This document shows positions 1-9,608 of a DNA stretch of 64,000 nucleotides, piece by piece. The first letter of the stretch is position 1; each line of letters begins with the position of its first letter. The notes under the pieces are model-generated. The model searched no databases, was not told the DNA's origin, and saw only the letters and a list, made by a program, of their open reading frames with translations. The position numbers and the translations under genes were made by a program. Source of the DNA: Selaginella moellendorffii (taxonomy: Eukaryota; Streptophyta; Lycopodiopsida; Selaginellales; Selaginellaceae); the NCBI RefSeq assembly GCF_000143415.4, contig NW_003314298.1, positions 1,536,978-1,600,977 on the forward strand. Direction: 5' to 3'.

Positions 1-240
1 GGGCTATCGCACGTTTGGAGGAGAGCGGAGGATTCTGGAGGAGTTGAAGATTCAACCTGTTGCAGCTACGGTCTGTGCATCGCGGGACTACCTGAGACAT
101 GGATCCGGCAGTCTTCGAGCTGCAAATTACACAGCTGGTACTTGCCTCCACACAGTACTTGTGAGATACTTTTCATTAACGTTCCTAGCCTGATAAGTTG
201 TTATTTCAAAAGGTGGTGTTCCTTTCCTTTCTGGGTACTT

Positions 241-265
241 AAAAACTCGTATGGAACGAGTTTTT
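241..265. repeat. Perfect 10-bp inverted repeat (hairpin)
   Basis: AAAAACTCGT at 241-250 is followed by a 5-base spacer and then its exact complement at 256-265. The arms would form a stable hairpin in RNA or single-stranded DNA. It follows the stop of the open frame at the window start, so it could sit in a 3' UTR. No function can be assigned. Confidence 0.6.
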
Positions 266-1149
266 GCGAGGACTATTCAATGCTGTGGCGCAAACTTCCC
301 CTCTAGACTACCACTATGTGGATGGCCAGTGGAAGGAGTAGTGAGCCCATCCGATGAAGGCGATCAAGAGTCCAAACGGTAGTGAAGAAAACGTGCTGTT
401 GAAAACTAGAAACTTAATCTCGAGTCCTTTGAGTTGGACCCCGCCCCGTCCTCCTCTTGCAGCAGCCGAGCAGCATCTCAAAACCCCGGTAATGCGCCAA
501 CAACGAAGACCGACGGGGAAAACTAAAGTTTGGGGTTTTCTCTATGGGTCAACGAAGTGTCAACGTAGTCCCCTGGGCTGTTGTTCTTAGAAAAAAAAAC
601 GAGTGGAAATCCATTGCTAGTGCTAGTAGTGATTCACATGATGATAAAGTTGGGATAGCAAATTGGAACGCGTGAAAACTTTCATTTGCAATTAAGGGAT
701 ATAGTAAGGCACTTGTTTAGCTTGTGAAAAATTTCGCAATAGGAAGAGCATGCATTTTGGCTGGTGTTGACTACGAACTCTGAAAAGAGAGAAAAGAAAA
801 CATTAAAAGAATGCCTACCCGTCAGTGGCTCCACAGGCTGGGGTCGCTAACTGGCTACATTTCAGTCCCAAACGATCGATGAATCCAAGAGAATGACAAG
901 GAAGAAGAGCTTGGATTTTGATCACTTCTAAACAACTTCCACGAAACCGTCTCCTGCAAGTCCTCGACACTTCTTGTTGCTGTCCACCAGAATAGTGATT
1001 CATGGCTCACTGATCAGAAAGTTCCATGAGCCTCCCGTCGACCCTCGCTTGGTCCCCAGCATTAACAACCATGTTTTCATCTCTTTATGATAAATTTTCA
1101 TATCAAAAAGTTCCTCAAGGAATAGGTTATAATATGTATATCGAGCTTG

Positions 1150-1345
1150 TAAGAAAAAAAAATTGTTATGTTTAGTAGTATTATTTCTAGTTATTAATCC
1201 AATTGATCAAATAAAAATTTATAATTATAAACATGTTTATAATTTATAAATACAAGATTAATCTTATAGAATAAAAACCCTTAGATGGTAGAATATTCTA
1301 GAATATCCAAGCATATTCTAGGTATATTTATTAAAATAGCACAAT
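1150..1345 (+). repeat. AT-rich dispersed repeat, copy 1
   Basis: This stretch resembles the reverse complement of about 27310-27535. Shared blocks in the same order are a run with TTAGTAGTATTATT, a run with TTATAAACATGTTTATAA, a run with GATTAATC, and a run with AGAATATCCAAGCATATT. It is probably part of an unnamed AT-rich transposon or its terminus. No coding capacity is visible. Confidence 0.55.
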
Positions 1346-1589
1346 AGATCACTATTCACTATGAACCATAAAAAGTTTACCAATATAGAGATAATGTCTA
1401 AAGCCAAAAAATATATACAATAACAAATAAATCTTACTCATAAGTTAAATATTTTTCTTAGCATTATAACTTTCATAAATCTTGCATAAACACCCAAGTC
1501 CATATTCATCAGTATATATATCATATGACCATGTCACACTAAGCATTGCAAGCACTAAAGTTGTTCAAGATATCTAATCTCTTCTTAGA

Positions 1590-1960
1590 AGAAACTCAAA
1601 TTTAGATAATTTTAAATAGAGCTTGTTATCCTTTAAGAGTTGTATTCATAGCCACCTTGAGCTTTGCAAAACTATCTTGCTCAATACTTTCTCATTGAAA
1701 CATAACATCTTTCTTGAGAAGATTAGTAAAAGGAATAACAATTTGTGAAAAAGCTTGAATAAAGTGACAGTAATAATTTATTAAACCCATAAAACTGTGC
1801 AAATCTTGTACCTTAAGCACAAGGATCTGGCTTAATGCAGATAATATAGTCTTAAAAATGTCATACTTAGGCTTCATAGTAAAAAATTTGCTTTCACAAA
1901 GCTTTTACAGACCTTGCCAAAATAGCACTATAGATTAGAATGTCATCCAAAATATTTTAT
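1590..1960 (-). pseudogene. Ty3/gypsy reverse-transcriptase relic
   Basis: Translated on the minus strand, this stretch contains the RT catalytic motif DDILIYS (about 1931-1951), then a segment like the conserved CEFF region, then the thumb/connection region with GLINYYCHFIQAFS and PFTNLLKKDV, which matches the gypsy consensus GLxNYYRRFI...P(L/F)TxLLKK. In-frame stops and at least one frameshift show it is dead. No LTRs are identifiable near it. It is a fragment of an old gypsy element unrelated in position to the larger element at 46832-52963. Confidence 0.8.
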
Positions 1961-2685
1961 GGATATGTCATCTTACTATTCTTCAAATATTGAATTCAAG
2001 AGCTTTGAGAGCATTTTATAATGTATTCCGATTATAAAAGTGAATATTTCACTCTAAAAGGTAGATTATGCTTAATGTAGCTGCCAGTGGTGGCATGCCT
2101 TTATATCCCAATTCCCATGTGAACTAGTGCAACACATAAAGTTTCTAAGAAAAAATCAGCACTGGCACTTCAAAAACTCCTTTGGATCTGTACCTTTAAA
2201 GGTGAAATCGAGAGCATGAGCCGTAGGATTGTTTTGTATCCACGGTTGTAGTGAATCCAGAAAATATCTTGGCAAAAAGTGGCATATGCCCTCGTAGATA
2301 TGTGAAATCCTTTGGAGAACTCCCATTGGCCCAGGACACGTGGACAGTGAGCTGGCCACATGGATGATGACAGTAGCTTGAATCGCCACCGTCGCCGGTA
2401 ATATCTGCGCTTTTTCCACGCAAAAAGCCGTCGAAATATCTCTGTCCGTACGAGACTACCGTACAATTTTGGCAGTGGCCAATTGGAACGAGTTTGTTGA
2501 TCCTTCTCTCTCACTCATCTCTCTCCATTCTCTCTTCTCTAGCTTGGCACTGGCGGCCATCGATCGATCTTCCTCCGTACCTCTGGTGCCGCCCATCGAT
2601 CCAATTTCCATAGGGCAAAGATCCGCGCTCGCGCGCTGATCAATCTTGTGATGGTCCGCCCTTGAGATCGAGTCGAATTCGTCCG
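1961..2685. promoter_or_regulatory. Upstream region of the ELF3-like gene
   Basis: AT-rich relic sequence gives way at about 2150 to higher-GC sequence that is probably promoter and 5' UTR of the gene starting at 2686. A pyrimidine-rich CT stretch lies at about 2502-2540, as is common in plant 5' leaders. Open frames on the minus strand here have no recognisable protein similarity and I treat them as chance. Confidence 0.4.
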
Positions 2686-5580
2686 ATGACGAGCAAGGGG
2701 AGCTCGAGGGAAGGGCGGGGAGAGAGCAGCCGTAGCAGCCATAGCAATCACCACGGCAAGGGGCAGAGTAGGGCAAATGCCGCGGTAGCAGAGCCCTTGT
2801 TCCCCAGGGTTCACGTTAGCGACACCAGGAATGGCCCCAAAGCGCCGCCTCGCAACAAAATGGCGCTCTACGAGCAGCTCACGGTTCCATCGCAGCATTT
2901 TCTCCAAAGGCAAGCCTCCGGATCGGTGTGGCCGCCCATGAATCCAGCCTACGCTTCCCAGGTACTCCCAAAATCTCGTTTTTCTCGTGAATTTGGCTGG
3001 AAGGTTTTGTTCTATTTTGGATTTGGCTGAAGCTTTGTTTGCTTTCTCGATTTCTTGCTTGGTTTCGGGAAGTTTTTGTTTGCTTTCGCGGTTTCTTTCT
3101 TGGTTTCGTGAATTTGGCTGTAAGCTTTTGTTTGCTTGTGATCTAGCTAGGCTGCTAGGAAGAAAAAAAAACTGAGAAGTATGAAAGGTGATGGCTAGAA
3201 GCTGATTTTCTGGTCATGACTTTGCAGGGAGCACGTATTTAAGATAAATCGTTTGGATCTCTTGCAGTATGCACCATTTGCCAGCAATTGCTTCACACCA
3301 TGCTTCGTTCCTCCGGGGCTGTCATTCCACCACCATGCCAGCTCCACGGATGGAGGAACAGCGTCTCAATCCATGGGGGCGCCGCTCGGCAGCCAAAAGA
3401 GCATGGTCATGGACTCGGAAGTCGACAAGGAGCTGCAAAGAGTTCCTCGAGTCGTGGACGAGAACAATCCAGTTGGAGGTGGTGGAAATGCTGCTACTCC
3501 TACTACCCCCTGTGCTGCTCGACCAGTTCCCTGCGCAAAATCTTCGTCCCAACAACAACAACAACATCCATGCGCAAAATCTTCGTCCCAACAACAACAA
3601 CAACAACATCCAAGCGCAAATACCATCGCTGCCGCCACCGCTAACGTCGTGAACACCACTATGGCCAACGCCACCCTCGCCAACGTGAACAAGAGGGTGA
3701 GGAACGAGGACGATTTTGCCGTGCCGACTTACTGCTTCCCGAAAGATGGCAAGGGGGTGGAAGCTGGCAGTGGTAGCAAGCAGCAGCAGCAGCAGCATAG
3801 CAACACGAGGAGTGAGATGAATGCGAGCAAGAGCTCGGCAGCTGAGATCGTGGAGAGGACTGTGCCATCTTCGGCTGGAGTTTCTTCTTCTCCAGCTGCT
3901 GTTGCCGGTGTTACTGCTGCCGCTGGTGGTGGTGGTGGTGCTGCTACTGCTGCTCCGGGCGTGATTTCTCCGCACAAAGGTCATACGGAACACATATCCT
4001 CGAGCAATATCTGCGAGAGTGCTGCAGGCTCGGACAACCAGAGCGACGATTTCTTCCAGTCACTGCACGAGGAGCAAGTGAGCGGCGATGGGGATTCCAA
4101 CGCTTCCATCGTCGACCCGTTCGGCAAGATCGCGGCGAGGGACGTTGTTGGAGCCGTCGGGGAGAAGGAGTTTTGGAAGACGCGCAAGACGATCTTAAGG
4201 TAAAAAAAGTCTTTTTTCTAGTCTAGATGTTGAGAACTTCATTCACACGCAGGCAGCAAAGGATATTTGAAACGCAGGTTTTTGAGCTCCATCGTGTTGT
4301 CAAGGTAAACAGAGCACCAATTTTCTCTTCTTTCATTGCTCTTTGTACAAAAGGTGGTGTTTTTTAAGCCGTTTTTCTCGCAGGTGCAACACTTGCTAGC
4401 CGAGTCTCCAAAACTCTTGCTAGAGCCCGATCACGCCAGGTTCCATCTAGCCCAACCTCTGCGGATCACGCACGAGATTGCTACGCCGGCGGAGGAACGC
4501 CTGTTAGCTCATCCTCCAGTAGCAGTCAGAGGATCTAACAAAGATCAAACAACAAACTTCACCACCGCTCAAGCCTCGAAGCCGCCCTACAATCCCAAGG
4601 ACCAACACCGCCAGCAAAGATCATACTCCACAGCACCAGCGGATATCTCTCCTCGAGAAGCTCCTCCACCACCACCAGCTGTAACAGCAACACTCATAAA
4701 CACATGCTCGAGCTCTCCAGCGCCGCCGCCGCCGCCGCCGCAGATGAACTCGAGCTCCACCACCACCACCCAAGGCATGACTTATCAAACGTTCCCGGGG
4801 GCCGCGAACTCCTGGGGGTTCGCCACCTTCCCGGCTGGCAACCAGTGGGCGATGCTCCCACCCTCCTGCCAGCCTTACGTCTTCCAGCCGCCGCCAAACG
4901 CCGCTCAAATGCTACCGGGTTACGGTGCCGCATACCAGCCAGTCTTCCACAACGGTGCAGGAAGCTACGAGTTATTCCCGATGGTTCCACGCCCGCCAAG
5001 GATGCAAACCGCCGAGATGCAGCCCGTCTACTGGCAGCAGCCCATGTACCCGAGCGTCCACTCCTCCGGCTGGTACGCTTTTCCTCCGCAGTTCTTCGAC
5101 TCCTCCTCGGTACAAACACCGCAACCTTCAAAGCTTCCAAAGTCGGCGAACTCGACGGTCATGTCCCCGATGGATCTCCAGCAAGAGCAGCGGCAGCAGC
5201 GGCAGCAGCAGCAGCAGTATCAGCAGCAGCAGCAGCAGCCAAAGTTCCCCGGCTCGACGCACAACAGTGACATGTCCTCCATAGCTCAGAGCTCCGACTA
5301 CCATCACTTCCAGCAGCAGGAGCAGCAGGAGAAGAGAGGGCCCGAAATGACACAAAGGTGGATTGAAGGCGAGCACCAGCAGCACGGGGTGAGTTACTCG
5401 CTGCCTTTCTCGTACGTTCCTCCATCGGAGAGGCACGAACAGCAGCAGCAACAGGGTGGTGGGGGTGGAGCAGGATTTAATGGAAACAATGGGGCCATGA
5501 AAGTTGTACCTCGGGCTGTAATGGCCACGCCCGAATCAGCAGCTGGGATTCTCAAGTCAATCCAGCGAGAGCGACGCTGA
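2686..5580 (+). CDS. ELF3: EARLY FLOWERING 3 (ELF3)-like clock protein
   Basis: Four exons: 2686-2961, 3268-4199, 4253-4304, 4384-5580, encoding about 818 aa; all junctions are GT-AG and keep frame. ELF3 is a nuclear scaffold of the evening complex (with ELF4 and LUX) that represses growth and clock genes. The N-terminal block with [10 protein letters not shown] and [14 protein letters not shown] is the conserved ELF3 signature, and a second conserved block, with [15 protein letters not shown] then [13 protein letters not shown], spans exons 2-4. The rest is low-complexity: two tandem PCAKSSSQ-polyQ units in exon 2, polyAla/Gly, and a Pro/Tyr/Gln-rich prion-like C-terminal half with polyQ at about 5175-5240. 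The start is the first ATG before the conserved block. The first intron (2962-3267) is the longest. The family assignment is strong; function in the clock is inferred from homologues. Confidence 0.92.
3538..3614 (+). repeat. Tandem coding duplication with CAA tracts
   Basis: A 36-42-bp unit (CCxTGCGCAAAATCTTCGTC followed by a CAA tract) occurs twice back to back inside ELF3-like exon 2, encoding two PCAKSSSQ-polyQ-HP blocks, five and six glutamines long, with the start of a third (PSA). The reading frame is kept. Such tracts are prone to length polymorphism by replication slippage. Confidence 0.85.
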
Positions 5581-6347
5581 AGAAGAGTAAGAAATCCAGA
5601 AATGTAATGTAAAGAAGCAGCAGCTTAGAAGCTGGAGGACAGCTGAAGAACAGCTCTCATAAGTAATCTTTTCTTTTTAAAATCTTGGTGTTTTTTTTTT
5701 CTATGTGCTGATCTTGTTGTCCTGTGGCAGTGGATAAATGGAAGCAGCAGCCAACATGGTGTAACTTTGTTTTTTGTATGCATCTTTTGTTTTACTAAAG
5801 AAAAGAGATTTTTAGGGGTGACTATACCACCTACAGACAGCTCCAGAAGGGACATCATGCAACATGATCCTTGCAAGAACTCCTCTCTGTTTTTTTTTCT
5901 TCCTTTTTTCTCTCTCTCTCTCTGACTGCTTTTCTTTTTTTCTCTTTTTTTTTCCTCTCTGACTGCTTTCTTTTTTCTCCTTTTTTTTTTTTTTTGAGCT
6001 TGGTAATTCACCTAACAGTCATGTGAAGTGTACAGTGGCTCAGAACCTTAAAAATCCTAAGAAGAATGTTGTGTGAAATCCTTCTATGGTTGATAATATT
6101 GGATGTGAGCTTCTAGAAATGATGTGTTGAAAGTCAAGCATGTCTCTCTGGAAACCTGTATAAAGTCTTGCAAAGATTGGACAAAAAAGGAGCATGTTTG
6201 ATTCTTGGAGATTTGTAGACAAGTTCTCTTGTAGTTGTAAATATTACCTTTTTACAAAATCAATTTTTTTTTTTTTACTCTGAGAAATAGTTTTTTGGAG
6301 TATGCTTTGGTTGTCACAGAGATTCTTTTCTCTTTGTTTTGCAGCAA
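5581..6347. other. Convergent intergenic region
   Basis: This lies between the ends of the ELF3-like gene (+) and the BKI1-like gene (-). It contains poly-T and CT-rich tracts (about 5690-5700 and 5888-5996) and probably holds both 3' UTRs. No gene is supported. Confidence 0.5.
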
Positions 6348-7289
6348 TCACATGAAAACTTCTACAGTCTTGTTTGTAGATCCAGAGAAGAATTTGGAGA
6401 CTTTTGCTGGGCCAATGCAAGCCGGGACGTGAAGAACTGGCACGAATCCACCGCCGCTTGCCCTGTGATGCAGGGGAGTCGCGGGAGCGCTCCTCGTGAA
6501 ATTCATGTCCATCGCCAAGGATGGCGATGGTGGGAAGAAGCTGGCAATCGCCCTGTTCTTCCTTTGCTGCTGCTGCTTGCTCTTGGAGTGGTGGTGGTGT
6601 TGGTTATGGTGATCGCCAACTTGGGCTTGAGCGGCCCTGGAAGAAGTTGGTACTGGCGATGGCGATGATTCCTTCCTCCCGAAAAAGATGTTTCGGAGAA
6701 GATTAGAGCTCGATGACGCTGGCTTTGACGAAGGAGGAGGAGGAGGAGGCGGCGGCGGCGAAATTGGAGGCGTGCTGTGGCTTTTCTTTAACGCCACGAA
6801 GAAGAAATCCTTGAATCGCCTCGAGCTTCTCCCCCGGGGAGGATAGGACGACGACTTCTGGGTCGTGGGCGCCTTGCCACTGCCCGAGCTGCTAAAGTAG
6901 GGGCTGGGCGGCGCGGATCCCCCCCTTCTCAGCGTGTTGAGATCCTTCACCATGGCCATCCTAGACATGGGCTCCAATGGCAGCATCTTGCCGTCGTAGA
7001 AGAGCTCGTCGGCTGGAAATGCGGTGGAATCGGTGCCGCCGCGAGGGGATTTGGGCCGGATGAACTCGAAATCCGCGGGCTGATCGCCGCTACTGCTCGC
7101 GATTGGCGCCGCCGCGGCCGCATCGAGCTGGAGCTGCTGGAGTTGCTGGACCTCCTCCTGCCTGGCCAAGAAGCTGGAGAAAGAAACCCTGCGCTGCGAT
7201 TCCCGGCTCGAAATATCCACGAATTCCTCCCCACCATGGCGCAATCGCGGCGTACCGGTGTCGTGCTCCGGGATCTGTATGAGCGCCAT
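6348..7289 (-). CDS. BKI1/MAKR-like membrane-associated kinase regulator
   Basis: Single open frame of 313 aa. The conserved-looking core is FEFIRPKSP near residue 73 and DELFYDGKMLPLEP near residue 93, resembling the (A)DELF(F/Y)xGxxLPL motif of MAKR/BKI1 proteins. These are mostly disordered plasma-membrane-tethered inhibitors of receptor kinases; BKI1 holds BRI1 inactive in angiosperms. A basic stretch (RGRSSRRFKDFFFVALKK, about residues 150-168), a polyproline run and a His/Gln-rich run follow; a basic segment would fit membrane binding. The canonical BRI1-interacting C-terminal motif is not obvious, so the extreme C-terminus may be spliced differently. A CT microsatellite (about 7319-7358) lies just upstream of the start. 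The gene is divergent from the OCTOPUS-like gene at 8295. Confidence 0.55.
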   Translation of the reverse strand: MALIQIPEHDTGTPRLRHGGEEFVDISSRESQRRVSFSSFLARQEEVQQLQQLQLDAAAAAPIASSSGDQPADFEFIRPKSPRGGTDSTAFPADELFYDGKMLPLEPMSRMAMVKDLNTLRRGGSAPPSPYFSSSGSGKAPTTQKSSSYPPRGRSSRRFKDFFFVALKKSHSTPPISPPPPPPPPPSSKPASSSSNLLRNIFFGRKESSPSPVPTSSRAAQAQVGDHHNQHHHHSKSKQQQQRKNRAIASFFPPSPSLAMDMNFTRSAPATPLHHRASGGGFVPVLHVPACIGPAKVSKFFSGSTNKTVEVFM

Positions 7290-8294
7290 CGCCGAGCTCG
7301 CGCGATCGATTGCCGATATTGTGGATCTCTCTCCTCTCTCCTCTCTCTCTCTCTCTCGACGCGCTCGATCACGCTGTAGAAAAACCTAGGTAAAGAGCAA
7401 GAGTGATATTGTCTACTATGGGCCTTTTAAGAAAATGGACATGGACAGTGGCTTTAGTCACACGTTAGCTGCGATTCCAAGAGCTTCGTCACGACATCGC
7501 CCGGAAGGTTCCAGTCGAGGGACGTCGTTGGTTCGATCCAGGTCGTGGGCGTGGCCACGCGGCGCTCTGGTATTTTGACTCGTGGCAGAGCCTCGGCCGT
7601 TGGTTTGACGCTTTTTTTCCTCTTTGTCATTTTCGATGTGATCACGGACAATCCAGATGTGTGTAGTTTAACTGATGTCGTGATTGATATTGAGAGGAAA
7701 GGTGGCGAAAAAGCATAGAAAAATTTCTGATACACTGTGGTTGTCAAGATATTTGGTAAGGTTGTTGTGTGAATGGCACAAGAAGTCTCTATAGACACAT
7801 TGATGAATCCACCCACTGTCAGTCATGGTTGATCCAATCATACACTCGTTATTAAATTTTTGGCCTTTAGACGTAACCCTAATCCTTTGTCGGACTTGAC
7901 GGCGCCGTTATTTGACGACAGGCTGATTGACTGACGGGCGCTTGTCGCATTCCCGCCGGGGAAAACTTTTGTCCAGCCTGTCAACGGTCAGATTGGAATA
8001 AGTCCTTGGCCCGACTTTCCGTCCCGGAAGACCCACCCTCATTCTCCTCCTTTATTGGTGACAAGCGAAGAACGAAGAGAAAAAAGAGGGAGGAGCTCGT
8101 GCTCGTGGCGATCGATCGACGCGCGCCAGCGATGGCCGGAGATTTTTGACTCGAAATTCTCTTGCCGGATGAGCGCCACGTCCCGAAAGATAAGTTTTCA
8201 CGCTCGGATTCTCAGGCAGGGCAGCCATTTCTATCTCCTCGCGTCTGGGATCTAAGATTTCCAAGGCTGGGCGAGGATAGGGTTCTTGGGATTC
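7290..8294. promoter_or_regulatory. Shared divergent promoter region
   Basis: About 1 kb between the start codons of two divergent genes. It holds a CT-rich tract near 7319-7358 on the BKI1-like side and a GC-richer probable 5' UTR from about 8050 on the other side. A 120-codon minus frame at 7454-7816 is not recognisable and not supported as a gene. Confidence 0.45.
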
Positions 8295-9608
8295 ATGACG
8301 AAGGCGAGCTGCTGGACGCATCCGGCCTTCTCCCAGGTCGGAGTATGCGCGGCCTGCCTCAGGGAGCGGCTGGAGCAGCTGTGCATCGAGGAGCACTGCG
8401 GCACTCCGCCGCATCGATGCTCCTTCGACAGCAATTCCTCGGTGGCGCCGCCGCCGGAGGAGAATGGGGCGAGTGGCAATCTCGCCTCAATCTCGTCCAT
8501 GATGGAGGCCGATCGAGCGGAGGCGGATTATCATCGCAATGGCGTCGAGGTACCTGTGGAGCCGCTGCCAAAGTTTGCGTCCTTCTTGCAGAGGACGCAT
8601 TCTTGGTCGAGCTCTCGGCCGCAAAGGAGTGGGTTTCCAGAGGCGAGGAACTTGGATTTGGGGAAGCCGCGGACGCTGGAGAAGGTTATCAGCGGGAAAG
8701 ATCTCTACGGGAATCAGTCCTTGCCACCCAGTGGATTTTTGCTCAACGAAGGGAGCTGCAAATTCGACTTCTGCGAGACGCCCAAAGGCCACTACAAGGC
8801 TTCTTCGTGGCCGGAGATTGATTCCCGCAAGCAGCAGCAGCAGCAGGGTGATCAGCACCGCATGAGCTCGTGGATCGCGTCTCTGTTTGGAATCCGGAGC
8901 AAAGCCAAGGATCCAAAAGACCCGAGAGTGTTCAAGTCAGGGGAGCTCAAGGAGAGGAAGAAGTTTTTCAGAGGTCTCGGCAGGAAGAAGAAGAACTCGG
9001 CGTCGTCCGTGGACACGAACGCGAAGCTGGAGCAGGAAGAAGCTTTTGCGAGTGGCGAGCAGCAGCAGCAGCAGCATCAGGCGAATGGAACGAGCCGGGT
9101 GATGCCGCTGGCCGGGAACGGCGACTACAACTTCAACCACAAGCCGAGCTTGACGAACATGAGGTCTGTAAATGGAAGACAAAAGCCTCCCAGAGATTCG
9201 AGCTGGCCAAAGGCGTGGAGCACTCCACTCCGGAAGTTCATGCACAACAAGGCCGACGTCGACAACGATAGTTTGGGAGACATCGAGGAGAAGAGCTCCT
9301 GGAATGCCTCGTCTCCAGCACCGGAAGTGAAGCGCTTCCATCCATCTCCGGCGTTCCCGACGAATTCCTCGTACACGGCCTACTACCGGGACTATGGATC
9401 TTCGTGGAGTCTACACTCGAGTCCCATGCCCGGGAGTAAAGCTAGGTGGAATCAGCAGCACCACCGTGCACGGCCTTGGGAGGCGAGCAGGGACAACTTC
9501 CACTTGCATTCCTCGTCGCCGTTTCATGCGGCTGGCAGCAACACTTGGAACTTCTACTTGACACCATTGAGACCCGTGAGAAGCACGACTTCCCGGCACA
9601 GGACGTGA
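8295..9608 (+). CDS. OCTOPUS-like / DUF740 family protein
   Basis: Intronless frame of 437 aa from the ATG at 8295. The N-terminus (residues about 4-30) has the family signature: CWTHPAFSQVGVCAACLRERL, a Cys/His cluster followed by CLRERL. After it come low-complexity Ser/Gln-rich segments, a Ser/Arg-rich motif around FLQRTHSWSSSRP, and a basic KERKKFFRGLGRKKKN patch near residue 230. OCTOPUS proteins of Arabidopsis are peripheral plasma-membrane proteins that promote phloem differentiation and sequester the BIN2 kinase; other DUF740 members are uncharacterised. Which subgroup this belongs to cannot be decided by eye. The basic patch could bind membrane lipid. A CAG-rich Gln tract sits at about 9060-9080. 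Confidence 0.6.
   Translation: MTKASCWTHPAFSQVGVCAACLRERLEQLCIEEHCGTPPHRCSFDSNSSVAPPPEENGASGNLASISSMMEADRAEADYHRNGVEVPVEPLPKFASFLQRTHSWSSSRPQRSGFPEARNLDLGKPRTLEKVISGKDLYGNQSLPPSGFLLNEGSCKFDFCETPKGHYKASSWPEIDSRKQQQQQGDQHRMSSWIASLFGIRSKAKDPKDPRVFKSGELKERKKFFRGLGRKKKNSASSVDTNAKLEQEEAFASGEQQQQQHQANGTSRVMPLAGNGDYNFNHKPSLTNMRSVNGRQKPPRDSSWPKAWSTPLRKFMHNKADVDNDSLGDIEEKSSWNASSPAPEVKRFHPSPAFPTNSSYTAYYRDYGSSWSLHSSPMPGSKARWNQQHHRARPWEASRDNFHLHSSSPFHAAGSNTWNFYLTPLRPVRSTTSRHRT

Larger units (their letters stand above)
1..1589. other. Intergenic, no supported gene
   Basis: From base 2 a + frame stays open for about 60 codons to a stop near 230, so this could be the 3' end of a gene lying mostly outside the window; nothing in it is recognisable. 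A perfect 10-bp inverted repeat with a 5-nt loop lies at 241-265. From about 1080 onward the sequence becomes very AT-rich. Confidence 0.4.

Noticed and set aside
3322-5451. Long minus-strand open frames opposite the ELF3-like gene (223, 148 and 107 codons)
   Set aside because: They consist of the complements of CAG/CAA and GCC repeats (Leu, Cys, Ala runs) and have no independent similarity; the + strand has clear conserved exons.
7454-7816. 120-codon minus frame between the divergent pair
   Set aside because: The C-terminal part looks protein-like, but no family is recognisable and no splice context or partner exon is visible. It may be chance.
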